From the NCBI GenBank assembly GCA_012845835.1, contig JABAKD010000016.1, forward strand, positions 26,087,527-26,151,526: a DNA stretch of 64,000 bases, in the 5' to 3' direction. Positions 10,507 to 21,082 of this stretch are shown here, in pieces. Source of the DNA: Undaria pinnatifida. Taxonomy: Eukaryota; Sar; Phaeophyceae; Laminariales; Alariaceae. How positions within the stretch are numbered: the stretch's first letter is position 1; each line of letters begins with the position of its first letter. The position numbers and the translations under genes are program-made. The notes beneath the pieces are model-generated. The model was not told where the DNA came from and did not search any database. It saw only the letters and a list, made by a program, of their open reading frames with translations.

Positions 10507-10648
10507 ATTTAGAATGGGGGTTGTTTGCATAGGAAGTTATGTGGTGTAATGGGGGGGGGATGGGGTCTTCGTACCCTCCCCCCCCCTCTGGAATGGCGAA
10601 GAAAACGTTTTGGTACGTAGGTGTCGATTTTTTTTTTTGTGCGCCCTT

Positions 10649-11008
10649 GGATCCTACAGTCTTGTTGTTCAACAACTCGTGTCTCAGGGTATGTGATCAT
10701 ATGACCCCACGTGGCCTATCCTCTTACTTCAGCAACAACTCGTATCTTAAATATCGTGCTACCAGTTCCGAGAGGGATACCGAAGACTGTCCCTCTCAAC
10801 GTGTACCAGTAAGTACTACATGTACCAGGTATCTGGATATGATTAGCCTGAAACTGCTGTGTATCATGTATCCAAGATATTGCTGCTGAGCCTTGTGCTT
10901 GCTACGTATTGCATCGATAAACGACAACAACCAGACTGAAAACTGTCTGTCGCACTAGCTACGTGCAATGTATACCAAATGACTTTAAGTGTTATCAAGT
11001 AACGACAT
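10649..11008. repeat. repeat R1, copy 1, right part
   Basis: Continues the R1 match (38494-38846), then is interrupted again at about 11008 by the poly(C) element. R1 sequence (ACTGACAAGTAG...) resumes at about 12265. Confidence 0.8.
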
Positions 11009-12262
11009 TATTTGTGACCTAAACCTCCTAAAAATCCCCCCCCCCCCTCTTGCTCTCCCTTACTCAAACGCCCCACCAAATATCGAAATCCGCCACATTA
11101 ATAAACACTTCACGCACAAGATATCACCTCATTATCTTTCGAGAGCCATCTATGCCGCTGTGTTTCCCCCCCCCCCCCCCCCCCCCCCTCTCCCCCCCCC
11201 CCCCTCTCCCCCCCCCCCCCCCCATCCCCCCCCCCCCCCCCGCTCCAACGCCCCCTCTTTCCCGACCACCTACACGATCGCCTAGACCTAGCACCACGCG
11301 TATAACAAACTGCTACATATCATTGATCTCACAGCCGAAGTGTATTTGAATATTATTTGTAACCTACACCTCCTGAAAATCCCCCCCCCCCCCCCCCCCT
11401 CTTGCTTTCCCTTACTCAAACGCCCCACCAAATATCGAAATCCGCCACATTAATAAACACTTCACGCACAGGATATCACCTCATTATCTTTCGAGAGCCA
11501 TCCATGCCGCTGTGTTTCGCCCCCCCCCCCGCCTCGAACGCCCCCTTCTTCCCCATCACCCGCACCTTCGCCTAGACCTAGCACCACACGTATAACAAAC
11601 CCCTCACCTAAAGCCGTCCCCCCCCCCCCCCCCCCCCCGCCCCCACCCCTCCCCGCCCCCACCCCCCACCCTTCCCCCCCCCCCAACCCATCCCAACCCC
11701 ACCCCCACGAACACTCCACCCTCTCTTTACTCACTGATTGTACGAATTACCCCAGGATATACATGATAAACTGATGTATTATTTCCAAAAATGTCACATT
11801 TATCCCCTCAAAATAATGTATAGCTTCCAGGCACATATTGAGCTGCCCCCCCCCACCCCCCCCGCCCCCAATAATATACTGGTGCCAAAACCGTCAGATT
11901 TATCCCCTCGAAAGAATTTATAGCTTACATGCACAAATTGCCCCTTTCCCCCCCCCCCCCCCCGCCCCACTCCAAACCCGCTCGCTTTTGATCAAAACCA
12001 GGCCCCCCTTTCCCTTCACAGCTGTCAGATTTTGTCCCCCTCAGAAACGGGTTTTATAGTTTCCGCGCACAGACTGACTAAAATCATCCTGTTGACCCTG
12101 ATAGCTACACTGTAGTTGTAAGGGGAGTCGCCGACCTATATCCTTAATGAGGACACACAACTCGTAATGCGCGCGATCGGAGTATCACACACAGCTTGCA
12201 AAGATGAGTTTCGACGAAATCTTCGATCTCACAGCTGGATTGTATTTTAATTTTTATAATTA
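11009..12262 (+). mobile_element. poly(C)-rich repeat element inserted in R1
   Basis: Absent from the R1 copy at 38 kb, so it is an insertion of about 1.25 kb. It contains two tandem copies of a ~344-bp unit (11009-11352 and 11353-11608) sharing a block around 11083-11160 / 11427-11510. Beyond these lie C runs of up to about 26 bases, and the right third (11880-12250) is the reverse complement of the array at 41030-42050. Near its right end is the dispersed ATG module (ATG at 12204). The proline-rich frames here are homopolymer translations. Confidence 0.6.
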
Positions 12263-12763
12263 TGGTCACTGACAAGTAGTATCTCTAACTCCTCCTCCCG
12301 TTAGGTTAACACTTTCTCACTCTGCGTTACATGCTAAAAACTCCATAACGGAAATACATGCAGCAACAATGATAAATGCTGGGAAAATGTTTTGCGTACT
12401 TGTAGAGCAATCTCATCTTGCGAAAATACCCAAGGGGTGAACACAAAATAAGCGGACACGAAAAATCCTGCTCTGGCACTATACGTGCTTCTGCATGTTT
12501 ATGCAAGTTAAACTTAATATGAATAGCTCACAATAATAGAATAATCAGAACTATAGGAATGGAAGATGTTTGCACTAGTCTAAAACATTGAATGTGTTCG
12601 TCATTACGCAACAATCATAGGAGTGAACAGCCTACCAGTGTTCCTGCCGCCCTCAAACAAAGGAACAAAGGGGCACTGCCAGCGATTTACAGCTGAATAA
12701 AGACCACTTATTTTGGAGGTTAATCACCTCTCGTGTACCTTAATCTTCCGTTTGTACTTGTCC
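12263..12763. other. no gene seen; R1 tail then unassigned
   Basis: Begins with R1-like sequence, then AT-rich DNA up to the copia LTR. No gene found. Bases 12724-12763 could in principle be the far side of the DNA that element A entered, but no reading frame proves it. Confidence 0.35.
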
Positions 12764-13169
12764 TGTTGGTAAACTCGTGGCTTCTGGGGAAAAAATGTTA
12801 TATTATTGAGCAATTGCCCTTCTGAGACAGGTAGGCAAGGTGGAGTGAGCAGGGTGGGGGCGCTCGTGGGCGCGCACAACCTCACCCTCAGGATCACGCT
12901 ATGCAACTATCCGATAGTCAGACCTACAGCAACAATGCCTGAACCTTCCTACTGGATAAGTGTCCAATGTACCACATACCAATGTACCGACACACACACC
13001 TACGGTCCATTGTATAGCTCGTACTTGTGTACAACCTACCGAAGTACCACAAAGAGTATTCCCAGAATATCCAGCATCAACTTACTACAATTGACAATTC
13101 AATATTCAAACTATCCAATCAGATGATCTACAGCAGCTCGGCCGATATACACTGCCGCGATCACCAACA
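12764..13169 (-). repeat. 3' LTR of element A
   Basis: 406 bp. It lacks about 106 bp present in the 5' LTR around 18722-18835. A short purine run (complement of 13170-13175) abuts it as a weak polypurine tract. Confidence 0.9.
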
Positions 13170-13240
13170 CCCTCGCTAGGGGCTGTTGTATCTACCAGAC
13201 CCACAACATGCAGTATGACAAACAAAAATAATTCAGACTC

Positions 13241-14626
13241 TTACTTCCTAGAGCCCAATGCAAAGTCACGGTGAACTTCAAAAATACTTCTCGGCAGAGC
13301 CTTCGTGAGGATGTCCGCATGTTGTTTTTCGCTGGGAACATGCGTGATCTCGATCACACCATCCTCGGTCAGATTTCTAAGAAAGTGGTGCCTCACGTCG
13401 ATGTGCTCACTCCTGCTCGAGCTAAGCGGATTCTCTGCAAGCGCAATCGCTCCCTCGTTGTCCTCAAGGACGTCAATTTTACGAGGCTCCACACTAGACC
13501 TCAAGAACTGAAGCATTCCGTTCACAAACGGAGACTCCTTCACACCATCGCCCATCGCAAGATACTCTGACTCAGAAGTCGACTGCGAAACGCATTTCTG
13601 CGTCCAAGAAAGCCAAGCTACAAGACAGGCAGCCACAATAACTAGTGCTCCCGAAACTGATCTACGGTCAGTGGCCTTGCTGGCAAAGTCTGCATCTACG
13701 TACACCAACGTGCCTACGTCATCAACCGTTCTGTCTCTCTTGTACTTCAGAGTTAGATGTGCCGTTTCCAGAAGATAGTTCAGAATCTTCTGAGCTGCCT
13801 TCCAGTCTCTCTTCTTTGGCTCATGAGAGTGCCTCGCCACCGCCCGCACAGCATTCGAGATGTTGGGCCTCGTCCCATTGGCGACCAACATCAGGCACCC
13901 CACCACCTCTCGGAACGGCACATCTCCTGCCTCCTCATCCTCCATCACGGACCTGTTATCGTTAGCAGGGGAAGCAGGGATCGGGCTGATGCGACAAATT
14001 TTAAATCTCTCAAGGACACTCCTGATGTAACTCTCCTGAGAAATCTCAATCATGCCAGCCTCGCGGTCGCGAATAAATGCGCAACCAAGAAAGAACTTGA
14101 CCCTACCCAAATTCTTTGTAGGAAGAGAATCGCCTAGAGCTTCTACAACCATCTTGGCAAGACTCTTAGTTCCTGCATACAGAATGTCATCCACGTGAAT
14201 CGCGACCATCCCTATCACTTCGTCTCCCATCATGAAACGCAGCACACAGGGGTCACACAGAGACTGCTTGAAACCAATCCTCTTTAGATCCGATACTAGC
14301 CTCTTGTAAAATGTTCTAGATGCCTGCTTCAATCCGTACAAACTCTTGTTCAGACGGACAACCTTTCCTGACATCGAGCCACAGCCAGGAGGCAACTTCA
14401 TGAACACCTCGTGATCCAACGTCGACTGAACAAACGCCTGCTCAATGTCCCAGTGGAGTAATTCCAAATCATACTTGCACGCCAATGCTACCAACAATCG
14501 AATTGGTGCAGGATTTGCAGTAGGCGAGAAAGTCTCAAGATAGTATACACCATACTTCTGCCTGAAGCCCTTCGCGACAAGCCTAGCCTTGGCCTTCACT
14601 ATCTTTCCTGTTTCGTCTGCTTTCTA
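13241..14626 (-). pseudogene. copia reverse transcriptase and RNase H
   Basis: Continues the protease-integrase frame after the TAG at 14624-14626. Numbering from the first codon after it that can start (GTG at 14599), the RVT_2-type reverse transcriptase has D51 in the first catalytic block, the SLYGLKQA block at 86-93 and an active site HVDD at 135-138 (copia usually YVDD). The RNase H domain follows with D302, E343, D380 and D429 in place. It ends at 13241 just before the 3' LTR. Apart from the stop at its N-terminal edge this module looks intact and would act in cytoplasmic virus-like particles to copy element RNA. Confidence 0.9.
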
Positions 14627-17062
14627 TTTGAAAACCCACCTAGCATCTATCACGTTACAGCCTATTGGGATATTTACCATTAATGTGAACGTTCCTGCCC
14701 TTATCAAGCCTTCAACGTCTGCAGACATACCTCCATCCCAAATCGTGGCGTACTTCGATTGCCGGGCTTCTTGATAGCTATCAGGCTCAGACTCTACGTC
14801 CTGCACTAGTTCTCTCGGCAATTCCACTGCGTCACCTGCTCTCTGCTCCGCCAACAGCGCATATATTATCTCTGTTGCGCAGACGGGCCCTAGAGTGGCC
14901 ACAAGGCCAGATACATTCTGCTGGTTAATTGCACGGGTTTGCGCGCGAGTTCTACCTTCTCTTACTTCATCATTCTCACGCGCAGGGTTGTTGAAATCAG
15001 CTAGCTCAGCTACATGCCGCGGACGACGAGCAACTGGAGGAGATGCCTCTGCCTCTGCCTCCTGCCCTCCCGGCCCTGCAGACGCTGTATCCTGCTCTTC
15101 AGGACCCACCGACTCTAGTTCCCCCACATCTTGCCCTCCCTGCCCCTCACCATCGGTGAACTCAGGTGCTGGAGACGACACAGAAGGAACGGGCGAAGAT
15201 GGCACAGAGGGGGCAAACGGCGATCGACCTACACTCTCTGCGTCAACACTTTCAACCGCATCGACTGCTTCACCAGGGAGGACCACTACCTCGTTCGTTG
15301 CTGCACCAGAGGGGACCACTGCCGCGTTATTCCGCAACAGTGTGTGGGCAACTCCCCTCCCTACAAGCGGCCATACCTCGGCTTCTACATCGTTGTCACT
15401 TTCCTCCCCTCCCTCCTCCGCGATCTCTATCGGCAATGGAGGTTGCGGTGGAGGGAGTTGTGACGGCAACGCCTCCCACGTTACATCCCTCGTTTCCTGA
15501 ATAGTCCCAGCCCTTGTAAGTACTCTATGACGATCACGCGGGTGGTCTCTCGAAGGACCGACATAAAAGCAACTCTCACCCTTCGGAAACAGCTTCGACG
15601 GTCGCTGCCACTTGCAGTACGCCGGTTTCAAAAATTGATAAGGTCTAGCAGGACGAGCTTCCCCATACCACGTTTCATACCGCGACTTGGAATCGGGGTT
15701 AGCAGAACAAGCCGTGTGATTAAGTGCCTCGCAAGCCCAGTGCATTGCCTCAGCCCAGAGTCTGTCAGTCTTAGGTAACTGTACATGCCCAAAAAGAACT
15801 TTCGCCTGAACACGAGCCGCCATTGCGGCCTCCTCTATCAATCCCAAGCCACGCTTTGCCACACCGTTGTATTGAGGACTGTAAGCTGGGGTGAACTCTT
15901 GCTTAATCAAGAGCTCATTGCACACAGATGCAAATTCTCCACCGAAAAACTCCCCTCCATTGTCAGATCTAACAATCTCAACCAATGATGGGATTCCATC
16001 AGCACGCACACTAGCAAGAAAACTCCGGAAAACACTCGCAGCGTCTGATTTACTTCTCAGGAAATATATCCATGCACGCCTTGTGAAATCATCCTTCACA
16101 ATCATGGGGTAATACTTTCCCCCTATGGACACAACGGCCTTCTTCCCTCCCAGGTCAACATAAACTCTCCCTAACTTTTTATCTGATTTACATTTAGTTT
16201 CACGAGCAATCCCTTTTCTAATTGCCTTCGACATCGAACATCCCGTACAAGCATCTAGGGTACCAGTCAACTTGATACCCAGTCGCTTTGCAGTAGTACG
16301 AAGCAATCCTTTATGTGAGTGAGCATAAATGCTATGAAAGTCATTCACATCCATACTCGTTTCGTGCTTGGGGTTTGAAGGAGTGAGGGCAGCCAACACG
16401 GATCCAATAGAGTCATCACCCACACGATACGCAGTCGCAACAAGCATGCCATCGAAATTCTCAAAAGTCACATGTCCGTGGAAAGCAGTCATCGCACCAC
16501 GAGGACCACCAAGATCATTGAAATTCCATGACTCGCCATCAAATTCTGCGCTGGGGGAAAAAAGGTTGTACCCCAATTTGGGACAGTACAGCACATTCTT
16601 CAACTCTACCAAAAACTCGTTGTCAGCAGACACGAACACCAATTCCAGAGTTCCTGAAAGAGCTACCTCACAAGTCACGCCACCAATTCCCTTTACATTC
16701 TTGTGGCAAGGCTTCACATCCTTCATACACGAGAGAGAATCTGTCATTTGGAAAGCGGTACCTGTGTCTGCATACCAATCTTCGAAACACCTCTTCTTGG
16801 TGAGAGTGGCATATTCACGATTAGAATCACGAATAACACGATCACTACCGACATAGTTCCTTATCCTGTCCGCCACTTCACTATACAGCGTTGGAATATC
16901 AGCACCATAAGAATTCACCCAATTCACCAGTACAGAGTCATACCACGATGCAAGATACGTGTCATCACTCCAATCGTTTGAGAGATTTTGGGACAGAAAC
17001 ACCATGGTATCATTCCAGGTATCCCTCAGGTCCGAGTCAGTTTGGGACAGAAGCACTAACAA
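14624..17062 (-). pseudogene. copia protease, integrase and N-terminal reverse transcriptase
   Basis: 812 codons after an upstream stop (numbered from the TTG at 17062; no ATG is expected because the frame is shared with gag). Protease active-site triad DTG is at 99-101. The GAG_pre-integrase zinc site is H243, H248, C272, C275. The integrase core has D303 and D367, but the third catalytic position, 35 residues on, is K403 instead of Glu (AAG for GAG), which should abolish strand transfer. Residues 530-760 are an acidic, proline-rich linker typical of copia pol. The frame stops at 14624 within the start of the reverse transcriptase. Confidence 0.9.
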
Positions 17063-17071
17063 CTCAGATAT

Positions 17072-17212
17072 CTAACCGTTTTCATTCTTGGCGTCCTTGG
17101 ATGATCCGGTCTGGGAGGGATGAGTGATCACACGAGCCAGGCAGTCCTTCTTCACGTGACCGACCTCCCAACCCTTGAAACACTTCCCTTGAAACGCCGT
17201 TTTCTTAGATTA
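17072..17212 (-). pseudogene. gag zinc-knuckle segment between two stop codons
   Basis: In the same frame as pol and the gag C-terminus, bounded by TAA (17210-17212) and TAG (17072-17074). It encodes a CX2CX4HX4C knuckle in which the second Cys is Gly (C-x2-G-x4-H-x4-C, 17182-17141). Such knuckles bind element RNA; with one ligand lost, this one probably does not. Confidence 0.75.
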
Positions 17213-17701
17213 ATCAGACTCGGAGTTAGACCTTGACTTGTAGTTCTGCTTCTTTGCACTCTTCTTCTCAGGCCTAGACATCAGGGCAACACTGTGTTTC
17301 TTCGGACCACCTTGAGTCTGCAAGTCGAGGTACCGTTCACGCACTTTATTCTCTATGAACGACGGGTCGTTCGGGCAGATCACCACCAGAGTTTCACGCA
17401 GAGTCTTATATTCATGCGACAGCCCCTCGAGCATCAGGTTGCACACCTCTCTGTCATCTTTCTTGACTTCCAGCATTTGAAGCACACCAAGCGTCTCTCT
17501 CACAGATGCAAAGAAGATCGAGGGATTCTCATTCGAACGCATGCGCAGTGATTTGAGTTTCTCCTCCTGCACACGAATCTGACTCTGGCTCAACGGCAGA
17601 AAATGATCTTTCAGCACACGAAAACCCTTGCTGGAAGAACCAGCGTGGCGAACCATAGTTTTCAGACTATCCTTCTTCAAGCAGTCGGACAGAAACACCA
17701 T
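17210..17701 (-). pseudogene. gag capsid-like C-terminal part (UBN2-type)
   Basis: 163 codons resembling the gag-polypeptide domain of copia elements: alternating helices with a central Leu-rich segment that ends in a Lys-rich tail before the knuckle. It is in the pol frame. Its true N-terminus lies in another frame (see 17677-18480), joined by a one-base shift near 17700. Confidence 0.75.
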
Positions 17702-18480
17702 GCCATCTCAGCCTGACGCAGCACACCCACATTGAATCCTTTCTCTACCCAGGGGGTCAAGTCGAAACCAATGTCAGCAATCGGAATCTCAGTCTCGGAA
17801 ACAAACGCCTCATACAGATTGTTGTGCCGGGCACTTAGCAGAAAATTCTGCGACCATGAGGGGTGAGACACGTTTGTCCCATCGAAAACAGGAGCCTTGG
17901 GAACTTTGAAAGGACCCCCACCCAACTTCTCTCCTGTATCAGTAATGCCGGCCCCAGGAATCAGATTGTTTCCACTGGCGACACTTTCCCACCACCTGCT
18001 CGACGGAATAGGTTCGGGAGGAACAGAGGACTGGCTTCCGAGAGCCCTACCTACAGTCCCGAGAATGAAAAACTGGCTACCTACAGCCCCACTTCCAATC
18101 CCAATCGAACCAAAGCTTTCAGCACCAGCAGAGGAACGATTAACAGCGAATACATTAGGGTTCAAGCCTGAGCCAGCAAGGCTACTACTCCCAACCCCCA
18201 TGCTGGACACGCCAAGGCCTTGGGCATCGCCGCCCGTACCTCCCGCGGTCCTGCCAGTAGCATCATCGTTAGAATGCGTACCACCAGCATACTCTGTTCC
18301 GCCGCCTCCCGGCGCGACAGCAGACGCAGAGGACTCCACTTGCTCCTTCTGTTGATCAACAAGCGACGTGACTAGAGTCGTAAGTTGGGACAACTGCGTC
18401 TCTAGGGAAACCATCCTCTCACCAACATCCCGCGGATTACTCTGAACTCGGCCACCCGCAGGTGTCCCCGGTTCAGCCAT
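17677..18480 (-). pseudogene. gag N-terminal part
   Basis: 267 codons from an ATG at 18480, about 90 bp after the 5' LTR, the natural start of the element's polyprotein. A short coiled-coil-like segment (residues 20-45) is followed by a Gly/Ser-rich spacer and the beginning of the capsid-like domain (about 195-265). The frame ends at 17677 because of a one-base shift; the shifted frame continues the domain. Confidence 0.75.
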
Positions 18481-18571
18481 GATGAGACAGGTTAATCAGG
18501 CCTCTCTCGTACAGCAGTCTAGTGTAGTCCAAGGGGACGACGGAGCAGTAGACACCTTTGACGCTGTAGCG

Positions 18572-19083
18572 TGTTGGTAAACTCGTGGCTTCTGGGGAAG
18601 AGATGTTGTATTATTGAGCAATTGCCCTTCTGAGACAGGTAGGCAAAGGTGGAGTGAGCAGGGTGGGGGCGCTCGTGGGCGCGCACAACCTCACTCCACA
18701 GGATCACGCTATGCAACTACCCGTTCACGCATAACACAGAACACGGCCTAATGTACTTTCAGACGTGCCACAAAACCCTCGGGTTGTTGCCCGTACCACA
18801 AACAATATCCCTAACATGACAATAGCCCGATGGTCAGATCTACAGCAACAATGCCTGAACCTTCCTACTGGATAAGTGTCCAATGTACCACATACCAATG
18901 TACCGACACACACCTACGGTCCATTGTATAGCCCGTACTTGTGTACAACCTACCGAAATACCACAAAGAGTATTGCCAGAATATCCAGCATCAACTTACT
19001 ACAATTGACAATTCAATATTCAAACTGTCCAATCAGATGATCTACAGCAGCTCGGCCGATACACACTGCCGCTATCACCAACA
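18572..19083 (-). repeat. 5' LTR of element A
   Basis: 512 bp. No canonical primer-binding site (a TGG-starting tRNA 3'-end complement) follows it on the minus strand. Confidence 0.9.
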
Positions 19084-19968
19084 GTATCTCAGTATGTCGT
19101 TGGGGATTTTAATCACTCGGTTTTCCTCCTCCGAGATTCGAAACGGGTCTCTCTCGGTGCAAGTGAAATTCACACACGTCGTCGGCTGGGTTGTCCCCGA
19201 TGCTCCTGTTGCATGCGTGTTGTCGAAGGTATCCTCGACTCTTGGATTGGGTCTTGTACTGGCGGTCTCGTGATGCGGTACATCTGGTGTGGCCCTAGTT
19301 GTAGTAGAATGTGCGTCCCCGGGCGTAATAGTAGGTGTAATTCCTGTCAAGGACACTCCAACGTCTTGCGGTAGTGCTCCAGCCCTTGATGAACATTCTC
19401 CAACCTCTGGTGATGATGACTCTTCTTCTGATGAGAATGTTCGAGCTCCCGTCGATGACGCTCCGGCTGTTGTCGATGACTTTTTCTCTTCCAGAAGTTC
19501 GTTCTCGTAGTAGTGTAGCATGACCTGGTCTAGAGCACAAAAGCGCTCCGTCTCAGTGACAATGGCTTTCTCGAGCGTGATGTCCGGGGTTTGCGCATGT
19601 TGGCGCTCAGTCTCCGTGACAGTAGCCTCTTCAGGCGTGTTTTTTCCGCCTGTTAGTGTGCACTCCTTTTGGGTCGCATGATTATGTTCGTACCGCGCGG
19701 ATACCCTCTCCAGTCGGGGCGTTACCGTTGTGGTGTGCTCCATGCCTATGCTGCAGTTGGTGCAGAATTCTTGGGTCTCTTTGAAGGTGCAAACACCTCG
19801 ATTGGCGTCGTTGCTTGCCTGTGCTGCAGGAACTACAGCAGGCGTTGATGACGTATCAGCCGTGCCGCCCAGGGTGCGAAGAAATAGGTCGTAAGACCAT
19901 ACGTCCTTGTCCTCTGGGTGTTGGGTGAGCGGAAGCGAAGTTCTGCTATTGCCGCTGTCCACAAGCAT
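19084..19968 (-). pseudogene. element B protease-like segment, cut off by element A
   Basis: In the same frame as the element B gag (20041-20964), 24 codons after its TAG. Near its start is a hydrophobic stretch with DSG (residues 4-6 from the ATG at 19968), as in retropepsin active sites. The following ~280 residues are acidic, Ser/Thr-rich and unlike a normal copia integrase. The frame is cut by the 5' LTR of element A and stops 9 bp inside it. RT, integrase and RNase H of element B are missing from the window. Confidence 0.5.
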
Positions 19969-20040
19969 CGTGAACCTGTCGCTACTGGGGTGAAAACCCC
20001 TGTTGCCGCTACCAGCTAGCAGCCCTGTAAACGCGAATCC

Positions 20041-20964
20041 CTATTCGAAACCATCGTCGAAGTTAAGGGACGGCTTTTCGTTGTCGTTGGGGCGTGTGCT
20101 CGCGCCTTGTGTAGCAGAGACAGTGTGAGTGCGTCCACTCTGCGGTGGGCGTGGCGCTCCTTGCTCGTAGCATTCCATGTCGTCGTGCGAGGCAGTTTTG
20201 TGTACAGAACGCCACTTGTGCTCAGCTCCAACGTTGGGTGCTGCCTTGTCGTTTGAAGATTCCTTGTTCTTGTGCTTGTTGTAGGCGCCAGTAGACTTGC
20301 TGTCGTTGTCGTCCTTCCTTTTCCAGTAGTTTCGGGCGTAGTGCCCTTGCTTCCCGCAATTACTGCAAGTCGATGCCGCAGTCATGGCTACGCCACGACC
20401 AGCGATCTTGGTGTCGCTGTTGCGCGAAAGATGATCCAAATAGAGATGACGCATCGTGCTTTGCATCTGGTCGATGCCAAAATTCAGGTCCCGGTACATC
20501 TTCATATTGATGCCCTTGTACTCCGAGGCAAACCCTTGTACACAGATATCCTTCAATCTGCGGTCGGAGATCGTCTCGCTCATCTTCTCGGGCTCAGAGC
20601 GCGCGAGCGTCTTTTCCGTAAAGTAGGAGTCCGGGTCTTCTCCTTGCTCCATGTTGGAGTTGACGAGCTTGTCCATTTTCGCCCGGATCACTTCGTCAGT
20701 GACCTTGTTGTACTTCGAGACAAGCTCTTGTAGAGCTTTTTGTCTGTCACCGGTCTTCCCAGTCGCATCCTCGTGCTTGAGTACACGTAGAGATGCTGGT
20801 TTCTCCGTTAGTAGAAAAAGCATGGCGTACAGATCTTGATTTGCCCTTTCATAAGATGCGATTTCTTGTGCGAGTGCTGGTGAAGATCCCGAAACCGGCC
20901 GTCGCTTCGGTCGGTCGAGGATGCCCTTTAATGAGGTTAGCGATATCGCGTCTGGATATTCCAA
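20041..20964 (-). pseudogene. element B gag, main part
   Basis: 307 codons in a frame that ends with TAG at 20041-20043. About 165 residues of helical capsid-like sequence are followed by a zinc knuckle at residues 200-213: C200, C203, H208, but Tyr213 instead of the last Cys. The first ~30 residues are out of frame with the true gag start at 21082, so the usable part begins near 20870. The single TAG between gag and the protease-like frame could be a mutation or a readthrough codon. Confidence 0.65.
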
Positions 20965-21082
20965 TTACAGCCGCTGATCGTTTACACCAATCTCGAAAGT
21001 CGGCTGGGCTGCGCCCATCGAACGTCCTTAGTCCTTTAATGGCGTTGGCGAATGAAGTGCTGCTGATGTTGGATTCCCCCAT
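20849..21082 (-). pseudogene. element B gag N-terminus
   Basis: 78 codons from an ATG at 21082. The segment carries the gag-like pattern F-D-G-R-S-x2-D-F-R-D-W-C-K, and the frame is lost near 20870, where the 20041-20964 frame takes over. A single net frameshift separates the two. Confidence 0.6.

Larger units (their letters stand above)
8976..10648. mobile_element. 1.67-kb TIR DNA transposon inserted in R1
   Basis: The ends are inverted repeats (AAGGGCGCACAA at 8976-8987, complement at 10637-10648). Comparison with the unsplit R1 copy at 38 kb gives the exact insertion and a ~9-bp target duplication, the size typical of Mutator-like (MULE) elements. It carries one minus-strand reading frame with a zinc-finger-like motif (9070-10476) and a TATA-like box. 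No DDE transposase core is recognisable, so it may be non-autonomous. Superfamily assignment rests only on target-duplication size. Confidence 0.7.
12764..19083 (-). mobile_element. Ty1/copia LTR retrotransposon, full length, inactive (element A)
   Basis: 6,320 bp, transcribed from the minus strand. Both LTRs have TGTTGGT...ACCAACA ends (perfect 7-bp inverted termini). The interior holds gag, protease, integrase, reverse transcriptase and RNase H in the copia order, originally in one frame. Damage: a frameshift at about 17700, stops at 17210-17212, 17072-17074 and 14624-14626, a lost zinc-knuckle Cys and the integrase catalytic Glu changed to Lys. The 5' LTR is ~106 bp longer than the 3' LTR, so an indel followed insertion. 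Flanks TGTCC (left) and GTATC (right) do not form a target duplication. Confidence 0.92.
19084..21082 (-). mobile_element. second LTR retrotransposon fragment (element B): gag plus start of pol
   Basis: Gag with a CCHC-like knuckle, a protease-like segment and no LTR identified. Truncated on its 3' side at element A. Different gag from element A, so it is a separate family. Confidence 0.7.

Noticed and set aside
10989-11349. Proline-rich protein frames
   Set aside because: Arise from poly(C) tracts, which keep all frames open.
12180-12250. Hammerhead ribozyme in the dispersed ATG module (GATGAG...CGAAA)
   Set aside because: The invariant CTGATGA core and the three stems are not present; only a loose AAGAT/ATCTT inverted repeat is seen.
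15131-15504. Plus-strand frames over the copia pol region
   Set aside because: Shadows of the minus-strand acidic/proline linker.
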